Origin: Bacterioplanes sp965233665
GTDB taxonomy: Bacteria > Pseudomonadota > Gammaproteobacteria > Pseudomonadales > Oceanobacteraceae
Reading direction: 5' to 3'
Assembly: GCA_965233665.1 (NCBI GenBank)
Contig: CBDDTG010000032.1
Span: 17,695 to 81,694 of the forward strand
DNA: 64,000 nt
This document shows, piece after piece, positions 8,668-17,419 of this stretch (positions are counted from its first letter, which is position 1; every line of letters starts with the position of its first letter). The position numbers and the translations under genes are program-made. The notes under the pieces are model-generated. The model did not search any database. It saw nothing but the letters and a program-made list of their open reading frames with translations, and had not been told where the DNA came from.

Positions 8668-9846
8668 GTGACCGTCGTTCTCGCTCTCGCCCTAGTGTTG
8701 GTGCCCGCGTTACTGGTGCTGTTGTGTCAGCGCATTTCTTTACTCGATAAAATCGGCGTGGTGGTGCTGTCGTTTGCCAGTGGCATTTTGATTTCAGGCC
8801 TGCTGCAACCGGCGAACTGGCTAGCCGATGGGCAAGTTTTGGCGCTGCAAAGCCAGGTATCAGAAATCGCCATTGCGCTGGCTTTGCCGCTGTTGTTGTT
8901 TTCCATTGACGTCAAAGCGTCACTGTCGATGGCCGGCGATACCGGCAAAAGCATGCTGATTGCCTTACTGGCCGTCATGATGACCAGCGCCGCTGGCGCG
9001 CTACTGTTCCAGGATCATATTGCCGAGATTTGGCAGGTGGCGGGCATGTCCGTCGGCGCCTATACCGGCGGCGGCCCTAATATGGCGGCGATTAAAACCG
9101 CCATCGAAGCCGACGAAGCCATCTTCATCACCATGACCACCTACGACATTTTGATGTCGGCGCTGTTCTTGTTGTTTGTAATGACCTTGGCTAAGCCAAT
9201 TTTTTCACGCTTCTTACGCCCGTTCGATAGCCACGGCGAGCATGCCTACCAGGACGACAATCCGTTCTCACACATGGCCGATGAAACCGCAGGCGCCTAT
9301 CGGGCGTTAGTGCAACGTTCAACGCTGTGGCAAACCGTGCAGGCTTTGTTATTAGCAGGTGTGGTGGTGGCTGCAGCCGTATTGCTGGCAGGGTTGTTCC
9401 CCGCTTCGATGCAATCGACGTTGACCATCATTGGTATTACTACGCTGGGCCTGGCCGCTTCTTTTATTCCTTATGTGCGTGCCCTGGCCAACAGTTTTCA
9501 GCTGGGTATGTTTTTGATTCTGGTGTTCTGCTTCACCATGGGCACCATGACAGATACCAGCATCATTACTCAGCTGGATATGAGCCTGTTTGCCTACATT
9601 GCTTTTATTTTAATTGGCTCCATGCTGCTGCAAGCGCTGTTGTGCCGCTGGTTAAAAATCGATACCGATACGTATTTAATTACCGCCTCGGCGGCCATTA
9701 TGTCGGTGCCTTTTATCCCGGTAATCGCTGGTGCACTGAAAAACCGCGACATTATTTTGCCCGGCTTTGCCGCCGCGATTTTGGGGTATGCCATCGGCAA
9801 TTACCTCGGGGTGATGGTGGCTTATGCCACCCGTGCGTTGTTGTAA
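8668..9846 (+). CDS. DUF819 family integral membrane protein
   Basis: A 392-residue hydrophobic protein of the DUF819 (YjcL-like) family. It has ten or more membrane segments, the conserved AYTGGGPNMAAIKTAIEA loop and a C-terminal SAAIMSVPFIPVIAGALKNR stretch. It is probably a transporter of unknown substrate. The GTG start is chosen because AAGGA ends 7 nt upstream and the hydrophobic N-terminus begins at once. The preceding 357 bp of the same open frame is only a shadow of the upstream gene. Coupled to the PLP enzyme before it. Confidence 0.85.
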   Translation: MTVVLALALVLVPALLVLLCQRISLLDKIGVVVLSFASGILISGLLQPANWLADGQVLALQSQVSEIAIALALPLLLFSIDVKASLSMAGDTGKSMLIALLAVMMTSAAGALLFQDHIAEIWQVAGMSVGAYTGGGPNMAAIKTAIEADEAIFITMTTYDILMSALFLLFVMTLAKPIFSRFLRPFDSHGEHAYQDDNPFSHMADETAGAYRALVQRSTLWQTVQALLLAGVVVAAAVLLAGLFPASMQSTLTIIGITTLGLAASFIPYVRALANSFQLGMFLILVFCFTMGTMTDTSIITQLDMSLFAYIAFILIGSMLLQALLCRWLKIDTDTYLITASAAIMSVPFIPVIAGALKNRDIILPGFAAAILGYAIGNYLGVMVAYATRALL

Positions 9847-9906
9847 CCACGACTTCCAGACGATGCCACAGCGCTTTACCATAGGCCCCTTTTTTTGAGG
9901 TGGCCT

Positions 9907-10563
9907 ATGTCGTTGACCTACTTGTTGGACGAGCCCGAGCAGCCCTGTGACAGCGCCATTATCTGGCTACATGGCTTAGGTGCCAGCGCCAACGACCTAC
10001 AACCCCTAATGCCATTGCTGCGCCGCCAACCGGGTTTGGCGGGGCTGCGTGGTATTTTGCCGCAAGCGCCCATGCGCCCTGTCACCATTAACGGCGGTCT
10101 GGCCATGCCAGCCTGGTACGACATTTTGGCCGCCACCCCGGAGCGGGTGATTAACCAGCAGCATTTGTTGGAAGCCGCAGCGCAAGTGCAAGCTTTGGTT
10201 GACACTTGCGAGCTGCCACCTGAGCGCATCGTCATTGCGGGGTTTTCCCAGGGCGGTGCGGTGGCTTACCAGGCCGCGTTGACCAGCACAGTCGCCGTTG
10301 CTGGACTGGTGTGTTTGTCGACGTATTTGGGTAGCAAGCCTGAAATGCCACGGCAAGATATTCCGCTGTTGGCGATGCACGGCAGCCTGGATGAAGTGGT
10401 GCCGGAGAGCCTGGGGCTGAACAGCGCCGATTGGTGTCGCCAGCAAGGCCTAACGGTGGACTATCAAAGCTACCCACAAGGACATGAAATCGGCATCAGC
10501 CAAATCAAAGACCTGGCAAAATGGCTGGCGACTCGACTGACCCCCTTGCAGCCAGCGCCCTGA
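9907..10563 (+). CDS. Alpha/beta-hydrolase carboxylesterase (acyl-protein thioesterase family)
   Basis: A 218-residue hydrolase with IWLHGLGASANDL (oxyanion loop), nucleophile elbow GFSQGGAVAYQ, an acid-residue region HGSLDEVVP and catalytic His in PQGHEI. This is the family of bacterial carboxylesterases related to acyl-protein thioesterase and phospholipase/carboxylesterase EstB. It cleaves short-chain esters; the natural substrate is unknown. The ATG at 9907 has GAGGTGG at a good distance, which decides it over an in-frame TTG at 9895. Confidence 0.9.
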   Translation: MSLTYLLDEPEQPCDSAIIWLHGLGASANDLQPLMPLLRRQPGLAGLRGILPQAPMRPVTINGGLAMPAWYDILAATPERVINQQHLLEAAAQVQALVDTCELPPERIVIAGFSQGGAVAYQAALTSTVAVAGLVCLSTYLGSKPEMPRQDIPLLAMHGSLDEVVPESLGLNSADWCRQQGLTVDYQSYPQGHEIGISQIKDLAKWLATRLTPLQPAP

Positions 10564-10654
10564 CACACCGCGGCCAGCGCAGTGGCGCCCTGACGCTAAA
10601 GGGCCTTTCTGCTATTCTGTGCCGCCGTTTTCCACCCCCTATTCGGAGGCCGCC

Positions 10655-11002
10655 GTGGTTACCCTGTATGGCATTAAAAACTGCGACACCATGAAAAAAG
10701 CACGCACCTGGTTGGAGCAGCACAACATCGAGTTTGCATTTCACGACTACAAAAAAGACGGCCTGCCTGAAGCCTTAGTCGACCAATGGCTGCAGGAGCT
10801 GGGCTGGGAAGCGCTGATCAATCGCCGCGGTACAACATGGCGCAAACTGCCGGAAGATCTGCGCGACAGCATGGACACCGCGAAAGCCCGCGCCGTGATG
10901 CTGGACAACCCATCGATTATCAAACGCCCTTTGCTGGACACCGGCGATGGCAAGCATTTGGGCTTTAAAGCCGAGCATTATCAACAACTGTTTAACCTGT
11001 AA
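10655..11002 (+). CDS. ArsC/Spx-family protein (YffB-like)
   Basis: A 115-residue thioredoxin-fold protein with VTLYGIKNCDTMKKA, where a single active-site Cys replaces CxxC, followed by YKKDG, RRGTTWRKL and NPSIIKRPLL. This matches the Spx/MgsR or YffB branch of the arsenate-reductase family rather than true arsenate reductase. The GTG start has CGGAGG 6 nt upstream. It directly precedes dapD (12 bp), as in Pseudomonas. Confidence 0.88.
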   Translation: MVTLYGIKNCDTMKKARTWLEQHNIEFAFHDYKKDGLPEALVDQWLQELGWEALINRRGTTWRKLPEDLRDSMDTAKARAVMLDNPSIIKRPLLDTGDGKHLGFKAEHYQQLFNL

Positions 11003-11014
11003 AAGGACACCATT

Positions 11015-12043
11015 ATGACTGCATTTGCCCTGGCCATTGGCGTCGGCAGCAAGAACTCGAACGGCGACTGGCTGGAAGTGTTTTATCAGCAGCCTTTGCT
11101 GCACCCAGCGGATGAGCTGATCGCTGCAGCGAAAAGTGCCCTCGACTATCAAGGTGGCAACGAGGCATTAGAAGTCGATGGCGGCGAACTGCTGGCATTT
11201 GCCGAAGCCATCGAAGCGGCTTACCCAGAGCAAGCAGCCCTGGCACGCGCCTGCACCGAAAGCGAAAAGCCGGTGGTGGTCACGGTATTGGCCAGCGATG
11301 AGCAAGCCAGCTCAACGCCTGAGGTTTACCTCAAGCTGCACCTGCTGTCGCACCGTTTGGTTAAGCCGCACGGCGTTAACCTTACCGGCATTTTTGGCCT
11401 GCTGCCCAATGTGGCCTGGACCAACCAAGGCGCCATTGACCTGGCCGACCTGCCGCAAGCGCAATTACAAGCGCGCTTACAAGGCGAGCTGCTGAGCGTG
11501 AACAGCGTCGATAAATTCCCACGCATGACCGACTACGTGGTGCCAACCGGCGTGCGCATTGCTCACACCGCGCGTGTGCGTTTGGGCGCTTACATTGGTG
11601 AAGGCACCACGGTCATGCATGAAGGCTTTGTTAACTTCAATGCCGGCACCTTAGGTACCTCGATGGTGGAAGGCCGTATTTCTGCCGGCGTGATTGTGGG
11701 TGACGGCTCAGACTTGGGCGGCGGCTGCTCAACCATGGGCACCTTGTCGGGTGGCGGCAACATCATCATTTCTGTCGGTGAAAAGTGCCTGCTGGGCGCC
11801 AATGCGGGCGTTGGCATTCCGTTAGGTGATCGCTGCACCGTTGAGGCCGGCCTGTACATTACCGCCGGCACCAAAGTGCAGGTGCTGGACGATCACCGTG
11901 AGGTCGTGGAAACCGTGAAAGCGCGCGATCTGGCTGGCAAATCTGACTTGCTGTTCCGCCGCGATTCCACCACAGGTGCGGTGCAATGCGTCACCAACAA
12001 AACCGCCATTGAGCTTAACAACGAGCTGCACGCCAACAACTGA
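11015..12043 (+). CDS. dapD: 2,3,4,5-tetrahydropyridine-2,6-dicarboxylate N-succinyltransferase
   Basis: A 342-residue enzyme of the Pseudomonas-type DapD. The C-terminal half is a left-handed beta-helix with hexapeptide repeats around VRLGAYIGEGTTVMHEGFVN, GTLGTSMVEGRISAGVIVGD and LGANAGVGIPLGD. DapD succinylates tetrahydrodipicolinate in the lysine and meso-diaminopimelate pathway. An AAAAGGA ribosome-binding site precedes the ATG. It is the second gene of the ArsC-like/dapD pair and is followed by a strong hairpin. Confidence 0.95.
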   Translation: MTAFALAIGVGSKNSNGDWLEVFYQQPLLHPADELIAAAKSALDYQGGNEALEVDGGELLAFAEAIEAAYPEQAALARACTESEKPVVVTVLASDEQASSTPEVYLKLHLLSHRLVKPHGVNLTGIFGLLPNVAWTNQGAIDLADLPQAQLQARLQGELLSVNSVDKFPRMTDYVVPTGVRIAHTARVRLGAYIGEGTTVMHEGFVNFNAGTLGTSMVEGRISAGVIVGDGSDLGGGCSTMGTLSGGGNIIISVGEKCLLGANAGVGIPLGDRCTVEAGLYITAGTKVQVLDDHREVVETVKARDLAGKSDLLFRRDSTTGAVQCVTNKTAIELNNELHANN

Positions 12044-12051
12044 TGGCCAAA

Positions 12052-12075
12052 GCCACACCACGGCTGTGGTGTGGC
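12052..12075 (+). terminator. Hairpin after dapD
   Basis: A perfect 10-bp stem GCCACACCAC / GTGGTGTGGC with the tetraloop GGCT begins 8 bp after the dapD stop. The run of T after it is poor, so it could be a terminator helped by Rho or an RNA 3'-end stabiliser. Confidence 0.6.
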
Positions 12076-12155
12076 TGTCATAAGTGGCAACTCCACCTGC
12101 CAGACGCTATACCTTAAGGCACGTCTAACCACCCCCGGACTCGCCTTAACCGCGT

Positions 12156-14033
12156 ATGGATAGCACCCTGATTTTCGTTTGCTGCATCGTTATTCTGCTG
12201 ATGCAATTGGGCTTTCTGGCACTGGAAGCCGGTCAGGTGCGTGCCAAAAACGTCCTCAATGTCGCCTACAAAAACCTGTTTGATCTAGCCATCAGCCTGC
12301 TGCTTTTTTGGTTGTTGGGTTATGGCGTAATTTTTGGCTGGGAAGAGGAAGAAGCCCTAATCGGCCAGCTCTTCGCTCATCAACTGGATGGCCCGCAAGA
12401 GCCGCTGTTTTTCTTGCTGCAGGCTCTGTTTTGCGCCACCACGGCCACCATTATTTCCGGCGCCATTGCCGAGCGCGGCTCCTTGAGCGGTTTTTTGCTG
12501 ATGGTGGCATTAACCGGCGGCCTAATTTACCCCGTGGCCGCCTTACTGGTGTGGGGGCAGAGCCAGATTCCCATTGCCTCTGGCTTGTACCATCTCGGTT
12601 TTCGCGACCTAGCGGGCGCCACCGTGGTGCATGGTGTAGGCGGCGCTGTGGCCTTGGCCGCCGTCATCATTATTGGCCCGCGCTTAGGCTTTGATAGCGA
12701 CAGCAAACCCAAGCCCAGCCAGCCACTGTTTTCCATCGCCGGCACGGTATTTATGTGGATTGGCTGGGTCGGCTTTAACTGCGGCGCCTTGTTGTTATTG
12801 TCATCGCACACCTACCAGGTAGCGGTAAACACCCTACTCGCCGGTGGCGCGGGCCTTATTTGTGCCAGTCTATTAAGCCGCCGCCATTTTGGCTTTGTTC
12901 ATCTTGGCTGGGCCTGCAATGGCATCATCGCTGGGCTAGTGTCAGTCACCGCTGCCGCTGATGTTATCCACGCTTGGCAGGCCGTTGTCATCGCTATGAT
13001 GGGCAGCGCCATCGCCATGTGGGGAACCCTGTGGCTGGAGAAATATCGCATCGATGACGTGATTGCAGTGGTGCCAACCCATTTATTCGCCGGCATTTGG
13101 GGCACCCTGTGTGTTGGTTTATTTGGTAATTTGGAGCTGCTGCAAACCGGCCTTACTCGCTCGGTTCAAGTCACAGTGCAAGCCATTGGTAGTTTGGCTT
13201 TGGTGCTGTGGGCCTTTGGCTGTGCTTGGCTGGTGCTTAGTCTGATCAATCGTCTCTGGTCACTGCGAGTCAGCCAGCAAATCGAACTCGATGGCCTTGA
13301 TCGGCATCTGCATGGCATTGATGCCCGGCTGCTGGATCGCGCATTGTCGTTACAGTATGAGCAGACAGACATGACAGCCGAGGAGGCGGTTGCCGCGGCT
13401 CCCGAACAAGCTGCCCCTGCGCCGTCTAGCACTGCTTCGCATGAAACGGCCGTTAGCGGCAATCACCGCAACCTGCGCCAGGCGAAGAGTGAGCCATACG
13501 ATTTAGCCAACTTAACTCACCCCAGTGCGGCGCAAGAGCAGGTCTTTAATCCGCATGCCAGCCTGGAGCACGCGTTGGAATTATGCCAACCGGCATTTCC
13601 CTCGAACGTTCACGTAAATCAAGAGCTAAGCCAGCAAGCATTATGGATTCATGCCTGCCCCAAACAATTAACGCAGGTTTTAATCAACCTCATTCACAAC
13701 GCTCTGGATGCCATGCCCGGTGAAGGCGTACTGCGTTTGACCAGCCAACAACAGCCCGGCAGCGTCTGGCTGGATATCATTGATACCGGCTGCGGCATTC
13801 GCATAAACGACTTACCGCGCTTATTCGATGCCGATTTCACCACCAAACCTCAGGGCAAAGGCGAAGGCTTGGGGTTAAGCATTTGCCGAGAACTGGTGGA
13901 GCGCTTTGGTGGCCGCATTGCGGTCATGTCGCAGCCGGACAAAGGCAGCCGCTTTAGGCTGATTTTCCCTGCAGCTGAGCCACCAACTGACCTAACGTCT
14001 GCAGCGCTTGCACCTTGGTCTCATTCCAATTAA
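12156..14033 (+). CDS. Ammonium transporter fused to histidine-kinase ATPase domain
   Basis: A 625-residue fusion. Residues 1 to about 390 are an Amt/MEP/Rh channel. It keeps EAGQVRAKNVLN, ISGAIAERG, the first pore His in GATVVHGVGGA and the second in PTHLFAGIWGTL, and ends with the usual Amt tail LRVSQQIELDGLDRHLHG. After a low-complexity Ala/Pro/Gln linker (about 400-460), residues from about 495 form a GHKL ATPase: N-box NLIHNALDAM, G1 DTGCGI, and FTTKPQGKGEGLGLSI as F/G2. No H-box dimerisation/phosphotransfer motif is visible between them. Amt-kinase fusions act as ammonium sensors in some bacteria; how this one would signal without its own phospho-acceptor is open. No clear ribosome-binding site precedes the ATG. 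The 3' end overlaps the convergent MocR gene by 80 bp. Confidence 0.88.
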   Translation: MDSTLIFVCCIVILLMQLGFLALEAGQVRAKNVLNVAYKNLFDLAISLLLFWLLGYGVIFGWEEEEALIGQLFAHQLDGPQEPLFFLLQALFCATTATIISGAIAERGSLSGFLLMVALTGGLIYPVAALLVWGQSQIPIASGLYHLGFRDLAGATVVHGVGGAVALAAVIIIGPRLGFDSDSKPKPSQPLFSIAGTVFMWIGWVGFNCGALLLLSSHTYQVAVNTLLAGGAGLICASLLSRRHFGFVHLGWACNGIIAGLVSVTAAADVIHAWQAVVIAMMGSAIAMWGTLWLEKYRIDDVIAVVPTHLFAGIWGTLCVGLFGNLELLQTGLTRSVQVTVQAIGSLALVLWAFGCAWLVLSLINRLWSLRVSQQIELDGLDRHLHGIDARLLDRALSLQYEQTDMTAEEAVAAAPEQAAPAPSSTASHETAVSGNHRNLRQAKSEPYDLANLTHPSAAQEQVFNPHASLEHALELCQPAFPSNVHVNQELSQQALWIHACPKQLTQVLINLIHNALDAMPGEGVLRLTSQQQPGSVWLDIIDTGCGIRINDLPRLFDADFTTKPQGKGEGLGLSICRELVERFGGRIAVMSQPDKGSRFRLIFPAAEPPTDLTSAALAPWSHSN

Positions 14034-15411
14034 CGGCACAATTTAACCGAATGCAGTGCTCAAAATGATGGCTGTTAGAGAATAAATCGCCAGGCACAAT
14101 GCTGATCGAATGGTCCGCCGCCAAGTGATAAAGCTCCATGGCATTGACGCCAGGTGGCAGCCCCAACCATAAAATAAACCCTCCTTTAGGTTCGCTCACT
14201 CGAGTGTCGCCAGGCAAATAGCGCGCAATGCCATCCAAAAACTGTTGGCAGTTATCCGCCAAACGACGCCGCAGCTGGCGCAAGTGCCGATCATACTGAC
14301 CATTCTGCAAATACGAGCACAACGCATGTTGCGACAAGCTACTGGCGGAAAAAGTTGTGAACGTCTGATTTTCAATAACTTGGCGATACCAACGCCCCGG
14401 CACGCACCAGCCCACGCGCAAACCAGCTGCCAGGGTTTTAGAAAACGACGAGCAATACAAAACCCGACCATCGTCATCGTATGACTTTAATACCGACATC
14501 AAAGGTGGCTCCTGACGCGCGCCCGGAAAACCCAGCTCGCCGTAGATGTCATCCTCCAGCACCGCAATATCGTATTGTCGTGCCAGAGCCACCAGTCTGC
14601 GCTGCTGCTCCGCCGGCATGGAGGCACCGGTAGGGTTGGAGTAGCGCGCCGTTAAAGCAATGAGCTTGATCGGCCACTGCTGCAACGCTTGCTCCAGCGC
14701 TTCCACGCTAAGCCCAGTGTTGGAGTCCGTTGGGATTTCAATAATTTTCAGCCCTAGCATGCCGGCGATTTGCAAAAAGCCGTAATAGCACGGCGACTCC
14801 ACCGCGATGACATCCCCTGGCTGCATGGTCGCCCGCAAGCACAAGGTCACAGCCTCAGCGCAGCCATTGGTAATGACAATATCGTCCTGGTGACAGCGCA
14901 CATCGACATCGCGCATACGAATGGCAATTTGCTGACGCAGCTCCGCTAACCCCGGAGAAAACTGATAATCAACAATCTGGCGGGTATTAAAGCGACTGAC
15001 CTTGTTGATGTGCGTTTGCAAAGGTCGCAGCGGCAGCATATCCGGTGTTGGCACAGCGGCACCAAAGTTAATCTGCCGTGGCTCATTCAGCCGCGCCAGC
15101 ATGCGATTGACCAGCTCGGCTTTGGTAAAGGTCGCCGGCTGCTCGCTGCTCGCTAATGGTACCGATGGTGGCAGCATCGCTTGTCGTGCCCGCACAAAAT
15201 AGCCCGACTGCGGCCGCGCACGCAGCCAGCCTTGATCTTCCAGCCAGGCGTAGGCTTGGGTCACCGTGGAAATGCTCACGCCCATATGACGGCTCATATG
15301 GCGAACGCTCGGCACTCGCTGACCAACGCTGTAAACGCCGGCGTCGATGTCTTCCATCAGCTGATGGGCGAGCTGTTCATAAAGCGGCGTGCCTAATTGT
15401 CGGTTCAGCAT
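13954..15411 (-). CDS. MocR-type (GntR wHTH + aminotransferase) transcriptional regulator
   Basis: A 485-residue regulator. Residues 1-75 are a GntR winged helix (PLYEQLAHQLMEDIDAG, VPSVRHMSRHMGVSISTVTQAY), followed by a fold-type I aminotransferase domain with the PLP lysine in CSSFSKTLAAGLRVGW. MocR proteins sense PLP or amino compounds; the target is often the divergent gene. The ATG at 15411 is chosen because GGAGG lies upstream and the wHTH starts there. The last 80 bp are antisense to the end of the Amt-kinase gene. Confidence 0.9.
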   Translation of the reverse strand: MLNRQLGTPLYEQLAHQLMEDIDAGVYSVGQRVPSVRHMSRHMGVSISTVTQAYAWLEDQGWLRARPQSGYFVRARQAMLPPSVPLASSEQPATFTKAELVNRMLARLNEPRQINFGAAVPTPDMLPLRPLQTHINKVSRFNTRQIVDYQFSPGLAELRQQIAIRMRDVDVRCHQDDIVITNGCAEAVTLCLRATMQPGDVIAVESPCYYGFLQIAGMLGLKIIEIPTDSNTGLSVEALEQALQQWPIKLIALTARYSNPTGASMPAEQQRRLVALARQYDIAVLEDDIYGELGFPGARQEPPLMSVLKSYDDDGRVLYCSSFSKTLAAGLRVGWCVPGRWYRQVIENQTFTTFSASSLSQHALCSYLQNGQYDRHLRQLRRRLADNCQQFLDGIARYLPGDTRVSEPKGGFILWLGLPPGVNAMELYHLAADHSISIVPGDLFSNSHHFEHCIRLNCAVNWNETKVQALQTLGQLVAQLQGKSA

Positions 15412-15578
15412 GGGTCTTTCCTCCGTACAGCTGAGAATATTAGCGCGGATACCAGCAACTGAACCGGTACAGTTGTCACTCAGATTACCATTACAATGAT
15501 TTGGCCTTATTGCTACGTTCATCATCTCAAGCCAGTTACACTGCGCGTCCCTTTAGCCACGACCGTGAGTGCCGAACC

Positions 15579-16097
15579 ATGCAAGACAGCGACTGGAAGC
15601 CCTTTACTCTCAATGAACTTCACACTGCTCTGGGCGATTGCTCAGGTTGGTTTGTCGATGGTGGCGAAGCATTGGATTTATTCCTGGGCCAGAAGACGCG
15701 TGAGCATGGGGATCTGGATATTGGTGTACTCACATCGTTCGTTCCCGAAGTATTGTCCAAACTCACGCAGCAGGGTTTTCAGGTATTCATTGCCAATCGC
15801 CAGCTACAGCCGTTAGCAACAGAAATTAATCCGCAGGATTACAACTACTGGATCAGCGATGGCCAGCACTACAAGCTGCAGATTCTGGTGTACGCCGTTC
15901 AAGATGAGCGCGTGTATTTTCGCAGAAACCCTGAAATCTCCTGGCCATTAGAGGAGTTAATTCTGGAAAAAAACGGCATCGAACTGATCAACCCGTTGGT
16001 GAGTTACGCATTTAAAGTCACCTGTTCTGCGCCGCAACCTAAAGACCTGCAAGATATTGCGCAGCTGTCGCACTGGGTGGGCCAGCGCAGCGCATAA
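15579..16097 (+). CDS. Nucleotidyltransferase-like protein (aminoglycoside/lincosamide NTase fold)
   Basis: A 172-residue protein with WFVDGGEALDLFLGQ and REHGDLDIGV. The GG and HxDxD-like arrangement fits the MNT superfamily related to lincosamide and aminoglycoside nucleotidyltransferases. The later part (ISDGQHYKLQILVY, RRNPEISWPLEEL) supports this. Function is unknown; resistance should not be assumed. It is divergent from the MocR gene and may be its target. The ATG at 15579 begins the conserved part; the longer open frame upstream lies in the shared promoter region. Confidence 0.65.
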   Translation: MQDSDWKPFTLNELHTALGDCSGWFVDGGEALDLFLGQKTREHGDLDIGVLTSFVPEVLSKLTQQGFQVFIANRQLQPLATEINPQDYNYWISDGQHYKLQILVYAVQDERVYFRRNPEISWPLEELILEKNGIELINPLVSYAFKVTCSAPQPKDLQDIAQLSHWVGQRSA

Positions 16098-16197
16098 ATT
16101 GTTCCCTGCTGTGACTGCAATGTATCGTCAACGGCCCGTGACCTGAGAAGGCTTGACCGAGTAAACTGGTCAACCTTTATGCAATTGGTGTGATCTT

Positions 16198-17403
16198 ATG
16201 TTCTGGCGCGGCTCAAAAAAATGGCTTCTGGTCAGTAGTGTGCTGGCGAGCTTGCTCATCATTTGGAGCTGCACCAGCTTGCCACGCAACCAAGCCCTCA
16301 CCCAATCCGCACACTACCGTGATGGCCAGTTTCGCAATGCGGTGGCAGAAACCGAGCGCTCGGTGGCTGAGGTCATCGGTATTTTCTGGCATGTGCTGAC
16401 CGCCGATGAAATCATGCCAGTGCCCGATCAGCCTATTCCGGTGCAACCGCTCAGTCGTGAATGGTTTGAGCAGTTACCCAGCGATGAAGACGTGGTGGTG
16501 CGCCTTGGCCACTCCAGCATTTTAATGTCGCTGGGCGGCGACATCTGGTTGTTTGACCCCATGTTTTCACGCCGCGCCTCCCCCGTTCAATGGGCCGGAC
16601 CCGAGCGCTTTCACGCACCACCGCTCAGCATTGACGAGCTACCCAATATCAAAGGCGTGCTGATATCGCACAATCATTACGACCATTTAGACCAGGCCAC
16701 CATTGAGCAGCTAGTCGTTAAAACCGAGCATTTTTATGTGCCATTAGGGTTAGGTCAGTATCTCAGCGACTGGGGCGCAAGAGATGAGCAATACAGCGAA
16801 TACGACTGGTGGCAGCAACGCCAAATCGGCGATACCACCGTTATCGCCACGCCAACGCAACACTTTTCCGGCCGTGGCCTGCACGATCGTGACGAAACCC
16901 TGTGGGCGTCTTGGGTTTTGATACATGGCAGCAAACGCTACTACTTCAGCGGTGACAGCGGCTACTTTGACGGCTTTAAAACCATTGGCGAGCGCTTCGG
17001 GCCATTTGATTTAACCATGCTGGAAAACGGCGCCTACAACGAGCGCTGGCGCTACGTGCATATGTTTCCGCAAGAAAGCGTGCAAGCGCATCTAGATTTG
17101 CGCGGCCAGCGCATGTTGCCGGTGCACAACAGCACCTTCGATTTGGCCATGCATCCTTGGTACGAGCCCCTGGAGCAAGTCAGCCAAGCGGCTTTTCAAC
17201 ATCAGGTCGATCTGATTACGCCGCGCATTGGCGAACCTGTGTATTTAAATCAACCACAGCGCTTTGCCGCTTGGTGGCGGCCAATGATGCCGGATGGCAA
17301 AGTGCCGGATACCGAGATACCAGGTGCTAATATGCCAGCTGAGCAAGTGGCCGTCAGCGGCTTGTCGAACAGCGACGAAAACCGTATAAAGCCCGCTTTG
17401 TGA
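16198..17403 (+). CDS. MBL-fold metallo-hydrolase lipoprotein (NAPE-PLD/UlaG-like)
   Basis: A 401-residue protein with a signal peptide and lipobox (IIWSC, Cys25), so it is probably membrane-anchored in the envelope. The metallo-beta-lactamase motif HNHYDHLD is present, with later metal ligands near TPTQHFSGRG, SGDSGYFDGF and VHNSTFD. This is the branch related to N-acyl-phosphatidylethanolamine phospholipase D. It may act on a phospholipid or acyl-ester. nth follows after a short gap. Confidence 0.85.
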   Translation: MFWRGSKKWLLVSSVLASLLIIWSCTSLPRNQALTQSAHYRDGQFRNAVAETERSVAEVIGIFWHVLTADEIMPVPDQPIPVQPLSREWFEQLPSDEDVVVRLGHSSILMSLGGDIWLFDPMFSRRASPVQWAGPERFHAPPLSIDELPNIKGVLISHNHYDHLDQATIEQLVVKTEHFYVPLGLGQYLSDWGARDEQYSEYDWWQQRQIGDTTVIATPTQHFSGRGLHDRDETLWASWVLIHGSKRYYFSGDSGYFDGFKTIGERFGPFDLTMLENGAYNERWRYVHMFPQESVQAHLDLRGQRMLPVHNSTFDLAMHPWYEPLEQVSQAAFQHQVDLITPRIGEPVYLNQPQRFAAWWRPMMPDGKVPDTEIPGANMPAEQVAVSGLSNSDENRIKPAL

Positions 17404-17419
17404 CAACGACTAAGCAGTG

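Noticed and set aside
10655..11002. Arsenate reductase (arsenic resistance)
   Set aside because: The single-Cys Spx/YffB-type motif and the pairing with dapD fit the YffB branch. No ars genes are nearby.
15579..16097. Antibiotic-resistance nucleotidyltransferase
   Set aside because: Only the general fold motif is visible; chromosomal context and lack of close similarity I can confirm do not support a resistance claim.
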